From: Owenia fusiformis
Lineage: Eukaryota; Annelida; Polychaeta; Sabellida; Oweniidae
Direction: 5' to 3'
DNA length: 64,000 bases
Assembly: GCA_903813345.2 (NCBI GenBank)
Contig: CAIIXF020000004.1
Span: 19,021,513-19,085,512, forward strand
This document shows positions 18,581-30,933 of this stretch, piece by piece (positions within the stretch are counted from its first letter, which is position 1; each line of letters opens with the position of its first letter). A program made the position numbers and the translations under genes. Under the pieces are notes generated by a model. It was not told the origin of the DNA and ran no database searches. It saw only the letters and a list, made by a program, of their open reading frames with translations.

Positions 18581-19734
18581 AAAAATATACCAGGAAGGGA
18601 CCATTGTGAATGTAAATGTATAAAGTGTGAAAATTTGAAGCAAATCTGTAAAGTGGTTTTTCTGGAATCGTGATGACAAGATTTATCTACAAACTTCCAA
18701 TATGGCCGCCAGAATGCAAGATGGCTATCAGAAAGTTAATCAGCTCTATAACTTCTTACCATGTAACATGTGTGAAAATTTGAAGTAAAACTGTTACGTG
18801 GTTTTCATGGAATCGTGATGACAAGATTTATCTAAAAACTTCCAAGATGGCCGATGGAATGCAATATGGCCACCGAAAAGTTAGTCAGCTCTAGAACTTC
18901 ATACCATGTAACATGTGTGAAAATTCGAAGTAAAACTGTGAAGTGGTTTTTCTGGAATCGTGATTACAAGATTTATCTATAAACCTTCCAAGATGGCTGC
19001 CAGAATGCAAGATGGCCACTGAAAAGTTAATCAGCTCTAGAACTTCATACCATGTAACATGTGTGAAAATTTGAAGTTAATCTGTTATGTTGTTTTCCTG
19101 GAATCACGATGACAAGATTTATCCCAAAATTTCCAAGATGGCCGCCAGAATGCAAGATGGCTGCCGAAAAGTTATTCACCTCTATATTTTCTTACCATGT
19201 AATATGTGTGGAAATTTGAAGTAAATCTGTTTGGATTTCCTGAAATCGTGATGACAAGATTTATCTTAAAACTTCCAAGATGGCTGCCAGAATGCAAGAT
19301 GGCCACCGAAAAAATAATGAGGTCTAGGACTTTTTACCATGTAACATGTGTGAACATTTGAAGTACATCTGTTATGTGGTTTTTGTGGAATCGCGATGAC
19401 AATATTTATCTGAAATAAATTCCAAGATGGCCGCTAGAATGCAAGATGGCCGCCGCAAAGTTAATCAGCTCTAGAACTTCTTACCATGTAACATGTGTGA
19501 AAATTTGAAGTAAATCCGTCTGATGGTTTACCTGGAATCGTGATGACAAGAAAGTGAGACTTCAGAATGCCACCTTGTCTAACCCCGTTTTGGTGCCTTT
19601 TGCCCCTGTTTACATCAATAGAAGAGGTGTTTTCTTTAAGAGGGAAGTCTGTTCTTTCAAACGGTATAATCATTTTATGTGGGAAAGTACCGGACAACAA
19701 AACTTTTTTTCAGAGGGTCCAGATCAGGGACTAT

Positions 19735-21880
19735 AATACGAATACTAATATGAATCCTAATATGGTTATCTCTATCCCAATGGCGAAGAAAGACTACAGA
19801 AAATGTGGTCGAATGCCAATACCAATACAAATATGAGCTCATATTAGAATTAGCATACTCTGTTTGAATCCTAATACGAATACTAATATGAATCCTCATA
19901 TGGTTGTTTATATCATTCTAGCGAAGAAAGACGACTTTTCTGCTGCAAATAAGGTCGAATGTCAATACCAATACAAATATGAGCTCATATTAGGATTCAC
20001 CAGGTCTGTTTGAATCCTGATACGAATACTAATATAAATCCTAATATGGTTATTTATATCATTCTAGAGAGCAAATGTGGTCGAATGTCAATACCAATAC
20101 AAATATGAGCTCATATTAGGATTCACCAGGTCTGTTTGAATCCTGATACGAATACTAATATAAATCCTAATATGGTTATTTATATCATTCTAGAGAGCAA
20201 ATGTGGTCGAATGTCAATACCAATACAAATATGAGCTCATATTTAGTTTGAATACTAATATGGTTATCTATATCACAATAGCGAAGAAACACGATTATTC
20301 TGCAGCAAATGTGGTCGAATGTCAATACCAATACAAATATGAGCTCAAATTAGCATTTACCAACTATGTTTGAATCATAATACGAATACTAATATGAATC
20401 CTAATATGGTTGTTTATATAATTCTGGCCAAGAAGGATGATTTTTCTGCAGCAAATGTGGTCGAATGTCAATACCAATACAAATATGAGCTCATATTAGG
20501 ATTCATCAAATATGTTTTAATCCTAATACGAATACTAGTTTGAATCCTAATATGGTTGTTTATATCATTCTAGCGAAGAAGGATGAATTTTCTGCAGGAA
20601 ATGTGGTCGAAGGTCAATACCAATACAAATATGAGCTCATATTAGGATTCATCAAATATGTTTGAATCCTAATACGAATACTAGTTTGAATCCTAATATG
20701 GTTGTTTACATCATTCTAGCGAAGAAAGACGACTTTTCTGCTGCAATTGCGGTCGAATGTCAATACCAATACAAATATGAGCTCGTATTAGGATTCGCTT
20801 ACTCTGTTTGAATCCTAATACGAATACTAATATGAATCCTAATATGGTTGTTTATATCATTCTAGCGAAGAAGGATGACATTTCTGTAAGAAATGTGGTC
20901 GAATATCAATATCAATACAAATATGAGCTCATATTAGTATTCACCAACTACGAATACTAATATGAATTCTTATAATGTTGTTTATATCATTCTAGCGAAG
21001 AAAGACGGCTTTTCTGCTGCAAATGCGGTCGAATGTCAATACCAATACAAATATGAGCTCATATTAGGATTCGCTTACTCTGTGTGAATCCTAATACGAA
21101 TACTAATATGAATCCTAATATGGTTGTTTATATCATTCTAGCGGAAAAGGATGACTTTTCTGCAGGATGGTCGAATGTCAATACAAATACAAATATGAGC
21201 TCATATTAGGATTCACCAAATATGTTTGAATCCTAATACGAATACTAATACATGTAGGAATGCTAATATGGTTGTTTACATCATTCTAGCGAAGAAAGGT
21301 GACTTTTCTGCTGCAAATGCGGTCGGATGTCAATACCAATACAAATATGAGCTCATATAAGGATTCGCTTACTCTGTTTGAATCCTAATACGAATACTAA
21401 TATGAATCCTAATATGGTTATCTATATCACAATAGCGAAGAAACGCGATTTTACTACAGAAAATGTGGTTGAATGTCAATACCAATACAAATATGAGCTC
21501 ATATTAGCATTCTACAACTATGATTGAATCCTAATACGAATACTAATATGAATCCTAATATGGTTGTTCATATCATTCTAGCGAAGAAAAACGACTTTTC
21601 TGCTGCAAATGTGGTCGAATGTCAATACCAATACAAATATGAACTCATATTAGAATTCGCCGAAACGGCTTTTCGAATTCCAATATTAATCCTAATATGA
21701 ATGCAAAGATGGTCATTTATGTCATCATAGCGAAAGATGTTATTTTTCTGTATCAAGTGTGTTCAAATCTCAATACAAATATAAATATAATCTCATATTA
21801 GGATTCACCAACTATGATTGAATCCTAATACAAATCCTAATATGAATCCAAATATGGTCATCTGTATCATCTGATTAATC
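19735..21880 (+). repeat. ~150-bp tandem satellite block 2 (plus orientation, ~15 units)
   Basis: This is the same unit as block 1, with landmarks at about 19811, 19953, 20090, 20208, 20310, 20460, 20608, 20752, 20899, 21028, 21170, 21323, 21470, 21610 and 21760. Two neighbouring shortened units (about 20010-20220) are near-identical, a sign of recent local duplication. Confidence 0.9.
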
Positions 21881-22079
21881 AATAGGTCTAAAGCTATTTA
21901 GGACGAGTGTATGTATTGTGAACATACTGTAGCCTATACGTATACAGTATACGTTTTTGTTTCACGTAGTTTAAGACGTCTGCTAGTTTGACTGAATCAC
22001 AAATCCCTTGACAGTTTACATTACAGAATTTTATTTTATCCTTAAAACCCACTTAGGTAGCAACATAATAGAATGAGCT
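21881..22079. other. Centre of the mega-palindrome
   Basis: About 200 bp of non-satellite sequence between plus- and minus-oriented blocks. It includes a CTATACGTATACAGTATACG stretch with overlapping small palindromes. This is the loop of the potential fold. Confidence 0.5.
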
Positions 22080-22205
22080 GTGAATTTGTATTGGTATTGA
22101 TATTCGACCAAATTTCTTGCAGAAATGTCATCCTTCTTCGCTAGAATGATATAAACAACCATATTAGGTATCATATTAGTATTCTTATTCGGATTCAAAC
22201 AGAGT
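22080..22205 (-). repeat. Satellite unit, minus orientation, interrupted
   Basis: One unit in reverse orientation (TTGGTATTGATATTCGACC..CTTCTTCGCTAGAATGATAT..GGATTCAAACAGAGT). It breaks off at 22205 where the 22207 insertion begins. Confidence 0.85.
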
Positions 22206-22206
22206 A

Positions 22207-22735
22207 AAGGCCCGGTCACACCGCCTAAACGTTGCTGGAGCGTTCCTTGAACGTTGAAAAAAATCATCAACGCTCGTAAACGTTCACCACCGTTTAACAA
22301 AAGTTGGCATCCGTTAAAGCAACGCTGTAAACGCTCGGCCAACGCAGATGTTTCTCGAGTGGCCATCCTAACGCTCCAAAAGTTTTGAGCTGCTCAAAAT
22401 ATTGCGAGCGTTGAAAAAGGGACAATTTTACGCCCTGGCAAAGTTTATCACCGCTCCACCAACGCCCAGTCAAAGTTTGGCACCGCTAGACGCAAGTTCG
22501 TGAACGCTTGAATCCGCTAGACCAACGCAGAAATCTTAAACGCTGGACCACCGCTGCTTCGCCAGCGTTGCCCGGGCGGCGATTAAACGTTGAACAAACG
22601 TCGGTGGAGCGGTTGTTAGCGTTTTATCAGCGTATATGGGGTTGTTGGAACGGTGTCGGACGTTGTCGCAGCGTTCCATGGCGGCGATGAACTTTGCTTT
22701 GGCGTTGGTATAGAGGTGTCGGAGCGGGACCAGAA
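22207..22735. mobile_element. Element of phased CGTT/AACGC motifs (second type)
   Basis: It begins AAAGGCCCGGTCACACCGCC, a start often seen at ends of non-autonomous DNA transposons. Over about 500 bp it carries dozens of AACGCT, CCGTT, AACGTT and GCGTTC motifs spaced about 10 bp, many alternating in orientation. It resembles the 11221-12019 element in design but not in sequence. It interrupts a satellite unit; the right boundary is uncertain (~22735, or ~23250 where the satellite resumes). Confidence 0.55.
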
Positions 22736-23264
22736 TTTGGCTATAAATACGTGGAGAAATGCACCACTGTGTAGAACACTGTGGAGACACTTGTGCATTT
22801 TACATTTGATATATATTCATGTCTGGCATTTCAATTTTTTGCATTGTAAATTCCTAAATTAAGCGCTCAAAGTTTGTGATTTTGGATTTTAAAAAGGTGA
22901 ATTATGCGATTTTTGTTTTTCATTAAATGTTAATACAAATATACTTTTACTGAGACCTTTATTCAAATATAGTATATACCTAGTGTTTTCACGTCAAGCA
23001 ATTCAATAAATTATCTGTGAATTTTCTGCGCAGCTTGTAAAATGTTGCACTCGTCATGGTATTATACAAAAAGTTGATGCGCGCACAGCAATGCAAAAAT
23101 TTGTCATGCGTCATGATTATTACTTTGCTGTAAATGTTATTTGACATTGTTAAAGCAATTTGAACGTAAATCGGTTCCAAGTAATGGAAATGCAACGATT
23201 AAATTGTGATATGTTTGTTTGAAATGATATGAGAGATTATTAAAGTCCCCATCTAAAGTTTAAA
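22736..23264. other. Unassigned DNA between insertion and satellite block
   Basis: No coding or repeat signal recognised. It is probably the remainder of the element inserted at 22207. Confidence 0.3.
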
Positions 23265-25370
23265 TGAGCTCATATTTGTATTGGTATTGACATTCGACCG
23301 CAATTGCAGCAGAAAAGTCATCTTTCTTCGCTAGAATGATATTAACAACCATATTAGGATTCATATAAGTATTCGTATTAGGATTCAAACATAGTTGGTG
23401 AATGCTAATATGAGATCATATTTGTATTGGTATTGACATTCGACCACATTTTGCTGCAGAAAAGTCGTCTTTCTTCGCTAGAATAATATAAACAACCATA
23501 TTAGGATTCGTATTAGGATTCAAATACAGTTGGTATTGACATTCGACCGCAATTGCAGCAGATAAGTCATCTTTCTTCGCTAGAATGATATTAACAACCA
23601 TATTAGGATTCATATAAGTATTCGTATTAGGATTCAAACATAGTTGGTGAATGCTAATATGAGATCATATTTGTTTTGGTATTGACATTCGACCATATTT
23701 TGCTGCAGAAAAGTCGTCTTTCTTCGCTAGAATAATATAAACAACCATATTAGGATTCATATTAGTATTCGTATTAGTATTCAAACAGACTTTGCGAATC
23801 CTAATATGAGCTCATATTTGTATTGGCATTGACATTCGACCGCAATTGCAGCAGAAAAGTCATCTTTCTTTGCTAGAATGATATAAACAACTATATTAGG
23901 ATTCATATTAGTATTCGTATTAGGATTCAAACATAGTTGGTGAATGCTTATATGAGCTCATATTTGTATTGGTATTGACATTCGACCACATTTGCTGTAG
24001 AAATATCGTGTTTCTTCGCTATTGTGATATAGATAACCATATTAGGATTCATATTAGTATTCGTATTAGGATTCAAACAGACTTTGCGAATTCTAATATG
24101 AGCTCATATTTGTATTGGTATTGACATTCGACCACATTTCCTGTAGTCTTTCTTCGCCATTGTTATATAGATCACCATATTAGGATTCATGTTGGTATTC
24201 CTATTAGGATTCAAACAGACCTGGTGAATCCTAATATGAGCGAATATTTGTATTGGTATTGACATTCGACCACATTTTGCTGCAGAAAAGTCGTCTTTCT
24301 TCGCTAGAATAATATAAACAACCATATTAGGATTCGTATTAGGATTCAAATACAGTTGGCGATTTTTAATATGAGCTCATTTTTGTATTGGTTTTGACAT
24401 TCGACCACATTTCCTGTAGTCTTTCTTTGCTTTTATGATATAGATAACCATATTAGGATTTAGGATTCATATTAGTATTCGTATTAGTATTCAAACAGAC
24501 TTTGCGAATCCTAATATGAGCTCATATTTGTATTGGTATTGACATTCGACCGCATTTGCAGCAGAAAAGTCATCTTTCTTCGCTAGAATGATATAAACAA
24601 CCATACTAGGATTCATATTAGTATTCGTATAAGGATTCAAACATAGTTGGTGAATGCTAATATGAGCTCGTATTGGTATTGACATTCGACCACATTTGCT
24701 GTAGAATAATCGTGTTTCTTCGCTATTGTGATATAGATAACCATATTAGTATTCATTTTAGTATTCGTATTAGTATTCAAACAGACTTTGCGAATCCTAA
24801 TATGAGCTCATATTTGTATTGGTATTGACATTCGACCGCAATTGCAGCAGAAAAGTCATCTTTCTTCGCTAGAATGATATAAACAACCATATTAGGATTC
24901 ATATTAGTATTCGTATTAGGATTCAAACATAGTTCGTGAATGCTAATATGAGCTCATATTTGTATTGGTATTGACATTCGACCACATTTTGCTGCAGAAA
25001 AGTCGTCTTTCTTTGCTAGAATAATATAAACAACCATATTAGGATTCGTATTAGGATTCAAATACAGTTGGCGATTTTTAATATGAGCTCATATTTGTAT
25101 TGGTATTGACATTCGACCACATTTCCTATAGTCTTTCTTTGCTTTTATGATATAGATAATCATATTAGGATTTAGGATTCATATTAGTATTCGGATTAGT
25201 ATTCAAACAGATTTTGCGAATCCTAATATGAGCTCATATTTGTATTGGTATTGACATTCGACCGCAATTGCAGCAGAAAAGTAATCTTTCTTCCCTAGAA
25301 TGATATAAACAACAATATTAGGATTCATATTAGTATTGGTATTTGGATTCACACATAGTTGGTGAATGCT
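23265..25370 (-). repeat. ~150-bp tandem satellite block 3 (minus orientation, ~15 units)
   Basis: The same unit read in reverse (TATTTGTATTGGTATTGACA at about 23270, 23425, 23670, 23815, 23965, 24110, 24250, 24385, 24530, 24815, 24965, 25100 and 25245). At least two unit subtypes alternate (AGAAAAGTCATCTTTCTTCG and CCTGTAGTCTTTCTT), forming a higher-order order of about 2-4 units. Confidence 0.9.
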
Positions 25371-26459
25371 AATAGAGATTTTACATTTTGGCATGCCATC
25401 TCCTGATACCTTGGTGAACTAAGTCATGTGATCATTTATATCCAATCAGAATGCATTTCTGCCACATAGTGATAGCATAGTGATCCAAAGCTAAACCAAG
25501 GTGTAGGAAGGGTTTATATTATCATATAGAAGGGGTGCACTTTTCTAATTGGCCATGGTTGACATGCATGTTTGCAAACTTAGTACTTGCATCAAGAGCT
25601 CTGACTGGCATCCTAACAAAATAAATTCATACTACACTGATGCCTGGGTCACATTTGCTCTGTTCGTTCAATATTGTATTCAATTTTGAACAAAATACTC
25701 AATCGGCATGGCGCCGTAGTGAAAATCGGAGCAATCTACATTACTTGTACACAGTGTATACCAATAGCCCATTTTCAGCATAGCAATTTCTAAGAAGGGT
25801 TTCCAAAATGCTCCATCATGGAATACCTCGACCCTCTCTTCTTACATGATAGACACAGACATGTTTCTAGATGCGATGTGTACCAGAATGAAAGCTCTGG
25901 CTTCTTCCTAACTTGGCGAGAGGGTGCAAAGTACTTTCTTGATCATTAAAAATAAATGCCATTGTCACAGGAACTCTGCATTTTATGTAAATCCATTGAA
26001 TATTTATCTGCATGCTCGAAGTTAAGTAAGTTAAGAAGATCAGATTCTTTATAACACTTGATCCAAATCTATTTGATATTCAAAATCTAAGTAAACCTCT
26101 CTTTTTGAAGAACCAACTATCTATCATATTACTCAGATTGGATTAATCAATATTCTCATACTCTCTCTAGTTTGTATGAATGAAAGACCCTAAACATCAT
26201 GTGAAAGACTTCTCAGAAAATGTTTCCAATATATTACTCTAAATCATACTTGTCATAGGAGCTTTGACATTTTGAAAAGTTGTCTGAAACAAAAATTGTG
26301 ATCATAAAAAGAGAATGGATTGCTTTCTAAAGCAGTTTTCTCATTTTTTCTATTTTTAGGAATGAATTCAAATTTTCAAAAGCTTCTATAATTTCAAATA
26401 ATATATTTCTAAAAGTCCAACTTTTAACTGTTTTTGAGTCACATTTTCTGAGTCACACT

Positions 26460-27130
26460 CCTCTGTGTAAACTTTCTCCAGTATGTATGAATCGAAACTA
26501 GGTTAATTTCCCATGTGCCTAAACCAATATTTTATTGTTTTATTTACTTTCTGTGTATGTGTGTATGGACTACTATTTATATTTTTCCAGTGTATATATG
26601 AAACAATAAATTTTAACTGTGTGTATTGACAAATATTATGTACTTTCACTAGTTATTTAACCAATACTCTGTACATTCATACACACTGGAGAAAGTACAT
26701 AGTATTTGTTCATACAAAATGTGTGTTCATAAACAATGGAGTACATGATATTTGTTCATACATACTGGAGAAAGTATATACACAGGCGTGTTGGTTCATA
26801 TACATGTCCATACTGGAGAAAGAGCGTAATGTCTCTTCCTACACATTATAGATATTGTAGTACATTAAATTCGTTCATACTCACTGGTACTCACTGGTAC
26901 ATTTTATTCGTTCTGACACATTGATTAATTAACAAAATATTGAAAACACGGAAGAGAATGAACAAAGTTTTGGTTCATGCACAATGGAGAATGTACAAAT
27001 CATTTGCTTATGCATGTTGGAGAATGGACACAAAATATTTGTTCATACATGCAGGAGAAAGTACAAAAATGTGTTCATCGAAAGTGGAGAACACAGATTA
27101 TATACTTTCTCCAGTTTGTATGAACAAATT
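26460..27130. repeat. Degenerate repeats around CACTGGAGAAAGTAC
   Basis: ACTGGAGAAAGTA or TTTCTCCAGT with neighbouring GTTCATAC occurs at least six times between 26470 and 27130, in both orientations. Spacing is irregular, about 60-90 bp. Confidence 0.55.
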
Positions 27131-27169
27131 CATCAATGTGTTTCATGCAACACATTTTAATTTGTAATT

Positions 27170-27930
27170 TAAGGTGCTATGTAAGTTAACAGAAATGACA
27201 AAAACAAAAAATGTCAAAACAATGCTGGATTCTGAAATTTTTTTACCAAGATAATATAGTTCTGTTTGGACCTCCAGTCAGTTTAACTAGTTCAACATAT
27301 TTACATGACCGGGAACACAAGGAAAATGGTCAGAATGACCATAAACATGATGAAATAACCTTTTCAGCCCTCTGAAAATGTGACTGAAAAATAGCTAAAA
27401 GTAGGTACTCGGGAAAGGTCAATGAACAGAATCTCTTGATTTTTTCAGAAAATGTGTCTAATATATTGCTCTAAATGATACAATCTTTGAATTTTTAAAA
27501 AATTGTCTGAAACAATAATTGCTACACTCAAAAGGAAAATAGATTTATTTTAAATTCAGTTTTTTCAGCTTTTCTTTTTCTGAGAATGATATGATTTTTT
27601 TTAAAATTGTATCATTTAGAGTAATATATTGGGCACATTTTCTGAAAAAGTCAAAAGATTCTCTTCAGTGACCTTTCCTGAGCATCTACTCTTAGCTATT
27701 TTTCAGTCACATTTTCAGAGGGCTGAAAAGGTTATTTTATCATGTTTATGGTCATTCTGACCATTTTCCTTGTGTTCCCAGTCATGTAAATGATATGTGG
27801 AACTAATTAAACTGACTGGAGGTCCAAACAGAACTCTGTTATCTTGATTCAAAAAAATTTCAAAATCCAGCATGGTTTTGACATTTTTTGTTTTGTCATT
27901 TCCTGTTAACTTCCATAGCACCTTAATTTG
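27170..27930. repeat. Long inverted repeat, arms ~335 bp, spacer ~85 bp
   Basis: GGTCAGAATGACCATAAACA on the left faces TGTTTATGGTCATTCTGACC on the right, and GACCTCCAGTCAGTTTAACT faces GACTGGAGGTC. The outer ends are AAGGTGCTATG and CATAGCACCTT. Confidence 0.85.
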
Positions 27931-28353
27931 TATTTCCAAGTAAGATTTTTTAGAATTGTGCCTGTTTGTGAAATTTAGTCAATAAACTAACCATAAATGT
28001 CTGCAATAATAGAAAAATCAATAGTGATTTTTTGGGCATTTTGGTAAAGCCTTTGGTTTGTAATGGGAAGATTGTCTTTATCACTAGCTAGAACTGTTCT
28101 GCATGGGGTCTTTTGCACAATTGATAAATTATATACTATACTAATACATTACTATATAGATTTGCAATGTCTAGGTTTTATTCAAGTAACTGACTCCACT
28201 GAGTGTGTATTCAAATGTTATGCTTATAAAATGTATCGACTCCCATACTACCTTTTGAATGAAAATAAACTCTTCCAAAAGTGGTAGGACCTTAGTGCAC
28301 CCATGCCATGGTAAGGACCTTAGGTTGGCATGCCAAAATGTAAAATCTCTATT

Positions 28354-29285
28354 ATGAGCTCATATTTGTATTGGTATTGACATTCGACCACATTTGCTGT
28401 AGAAATATCGTCTTTCTTCGCCATCGTTATATAGATAACCATATTAGGATTCATATTAGTATTCGTATTAGGATTCAAACAGACCTGGCGAATCCTAATA
28501 TGAGCTCATATTTGTATTGGTATTGACATTCGACCACATTTTGCTGCAGAAAAGTCGTCTTTCTTCGCAAGAATAATATAAACAACCATATTGGGACTCG
28601 TATTAGGATTCAAATACAGTTGGCGATTCTTAATATGAGCTCATATTTGTATTGGTATTGACATTCGACCACATTTCTTATAGTCTTTCTTTGCTTTTAT
28701 GATATAGATAACCATATTAGGATTTAGGATTCATATTAGTATTCGTATTAGTATTCAAACAGACTTTGAGAATCCTAATATGAGCTCATATTTGTATTGG
28801 TATTGACATTCGACTGCAATTGCAGCTGAAAAGTCATCTTTCTTCGCTAGAATGATGTAAACAACCATATTAGGATTCATATTAGTATTCGTTTTAGGAT
28901 TCAAACATAGTTGGTGAATGCTAATATGAGCTCATATTTGTATTGGTATTGACATTCGACCACATTTGCTGTAGAAATATCGTCTTTCTTCGCCATTGTT
29001 ATATAGATAACCATATTAGGATTCATATTAGTATTCGTATTAGGATTCAAACAGACATGGCGAATCCTAATATGAGCTCATATTTGTATTGTTATTGACA
29101 TTCGACCACATTTTGCTGCAGAAAAGTCGTCTTTCTTCGCTAGAATAATATAAACAACCATATTAGGATTCGTATTAGGATTCAAATACAGTTGGCGATT
29201 TTTAATATGAGCTCATATTTGTATTGGTATTGACATTCGACCACATTTCCTAAAGTCTTTCTTTGCTTTTATGATATTTTTAATA
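28354..29285 (-). repeat. ~150-bp satellite block 4 (minus orientation, ~7 units)
   Basis: Continuation of block 3 after the 25371-28353 insertion, with landmarks near 28360, 28510, 28640, 28790, 28940, 29085 and 29225. It ends inside a unit at about 29280. Confidence 0.9.
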
Positions 29286-29967
29286 TGAGCTCTTATTCCA
29301 TGATGGTGAAATTCCCTGCAATCTGATTGGTGCACGTGACTTAAATATATCCTGTATTTACACGCACATTCCACTTAGCGTTGGATACAGAGTGAAAAAG
29401 ACGTCAGCGTTGGGATACGGTCTAGTAAAAAAAAATCAATGGTGATCAGTTTACACCAACGCATGCTAATATTTGCATTTTGCTAAAATTATCTGATTTG
29501 ATAATCAGGAAATGAGACGGAAATCATCACAATTTATAATTTTTGGATAAAAAACACACATCTGTGAATATAAAAAGATCAATATGAAGCATGCACATTG
29601 TTTTCATGAACTAGTAAAAAAATTTAAAATCAAATATGGCAGACGAAAGTCGAAAAAACGTTTCGCTACACTGCACTTCCAGCTGATGAAATTGAAGGAA
29701 AAAAAGAAAATCAAATGTCTCGTATAATACAATACAAAGCAAACAACAAGGCCATAAAGATTTTGAAGGAATATCGATGTAAAATATCTATGAGGTGAAA
29801 AGGTTGATCTGTTTCTCCGGCCCCAAGCCAAGGGACTTGATTTAGGCAAGTTTTACATGGGTAATCATGGAATAAAAACGTTATTCACTCTGCTAGCGCA
29901 TCGTGAAATACAACCTTTTTGGGAAAAATATTTTCTGCATTTCACTCGAATCATTGAATAACTTATA
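29286..29967. mobile_element. Insertion in the satellite carrying a tyrosine-recombinase-type N-terminal fragment
   Basis: About 680 bp split a satellite unit. TTATTCCATGAT occurs near the left end and, inverted (ATCATGGAATAA), near 29862. This is a weak terminal signal. A decayed coding fragment at 29636-29796 is described separately. Confidence 0.45.
29636..29796 (+). pseudogene. Possible N-terminus of a Crypton-type (DUF3504-like) protein, frameshifted
   Basis: From ATG 29636 the frame gives MADESR. After a shift it gives ALPADEIEGKKENQ and NNKAIKILKEY, then a stop at about 29796. I recall an N-terminal helix region with a KAxNKAxKxLxxYL pattern from Crypton-derived and ZMYM/KIAA1958-like proteins. 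At least one frameshift and an in-frame stop make it non-functional. It could also be chance similarity, since the segment is short and lysine-rich. Confidence 0.3.
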
Positions 29968-30584
29968 ATATTTGTATTGGTATTGACATTCGACCACATT
30001 ACCTATAGTCTTTCTTTGCTTTTATGATATAGATAACCATATTAGGATTTAGGATTCATATTAGGATTCGTATTAGGATTCAAACAGAGTTGGCAAAATC
30101 TAATATGAGCTCATGTTTGTATTGGTATTGATATTCGACCACATTTTGCTGCAGAAAAGTCGTCTTTCTTCGCTAGAATAATATTAACAACCATATTAGG
30201 ATTAGTATTAGGATTCAGATACAGTTGGCGATTTTTAATATGAGTTCATATTTGTGTTGGTATTGACATTCGACGACATTTCCTATAGTCTTTCTTTGCT
30301 TTTATGATATAGATAACCATATTAGGATTTAGGATTCATATTAGGATTCAAACAGAGTTGGCGAAACCTAATATGAGCTCAACGGCTCGTATTCAAACGG
30401 ACTTTGCGGACTCTAATATGAGCTCATATTTGTATTGGGATTGACATTCGACTACATTTGCTGCAGAAAATCACTAGAATGACATAAAATTCATATTTGG
30501 ATTCAAATTGGCATTCAAATAGAAGATATGAATCCAAATATGAGATCATATTTGTATTGGTATTGACATTCAAGCTCACCAGCA
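29968..30584 (-). repeat. ~150-bp satellite block 5 (minus orientation)
   Basis: Units near 29970, 30120, 30260, 30430 and 30560. The last units are diverged and shortened, which matches the decay seen at the opposite end (14775-14900). Confidence 0.85.
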
Positions 30585-30654
30585 GGTGCTGGTCATTTTG
30601 AATCTCAATCCCAATACCAATATGCAGCCAACTTTACCCACTTGAGTATGATAA

Positions 30655-30933
30655 TTTGTTCATATATCGTGCGTGGGCGCCACAGTTCAACGATATCTCC
30701 CACCGCTTGAGGGAAGATAACTGGGAATTTATGAGAGGGTATTAAACGGTCATGTTAGTTTTCAATAGATGGTAACTGGATATCTTAGCTCTCCATTATA
30801 AACGCTCATAACGTTACCGCATCACCGCATATCAGTTATCTTATCATCTGGAAAACCAAAATCCAAGATACCTACCCTTAAGCGGTGGAAGATATCGTTG
30901 AACTGTGGTGCCTACGCACAGTATATGAACAAA
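30655..30933. mobile_element. Small palindromic MITE inserted in the right outer arm
   Basis: The ends TTTGTTCATAT (30655) and ATATGAACAAA (to 30933) lead into CCACAGTTCAACGATATC and its inverse GATATCGTTGAACTGTGG. Arms are about 55 bp or more, including CCACCGCTT/AAGCGGTGG. It interrupts the region matching 14690-14720 of the left arm. Confidence 0.75.

Larger units (their letters stand above)
15490..19734. mobile_element. Nested foldback element, 4.2 kb
   Basis: The termini ATAGTCCCYGATCTG at 15490-15504 and, inverted, 19720-19734 interrupt a satellite unit (CTAA|TACGAATAC resumes on the right). The first ~200 bp (15505-15700) are almost identical to the reverse complement of 19530-19700. 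Further in, both arms consist of ~150-bp units (ATCACGATTCCAG..TTCACACATGTTACATGGTA..GCGGCCATCTTGCATTCTGG): 15680-16200 on the left, 18600-19540 on the right. The middle holds a 162-bp minisatellite insertion and unassigned DNA. No transposase seen. Confidence 0.75.
25371..28353. mobile_element. Nested 3.0-kb element with 28-bp perfect terminal inverted repeats
   Basis: The termini 25371-25398 and 28326-28353 are exact inverted copies (AATAGAGATTTTACATTTTG, then GCATGCCA). They interrupt a satellite unit that resumes with ATGAGCTCAT. The interior holds an inverted repeat of about 335-bp arms (27170-27505 and 27590-27930), a third partial arm near 26190-26330, and a zone rich in TTCATAC..CTGGAGAAAGTAC motifs (26460-27130). 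No transposase frame. A non-autonomous element of unknown family; the target duplication is too short or altered to define. Confidence 0.8.

Noticed and set aside
19735-25370. CRISPR-like repeat array
   Set aside because: The unit is ~150 bp without a short-repeat/unique-spacer pattern, in a eukaryotic setting; it is a satellite.
29604-29849. 81-codon minus-strand hydrophobic frame
   Set aside because: It is antisense to the lysine-rich plus-strand fragment, whose A-rich codons make F-rich antisense frames.
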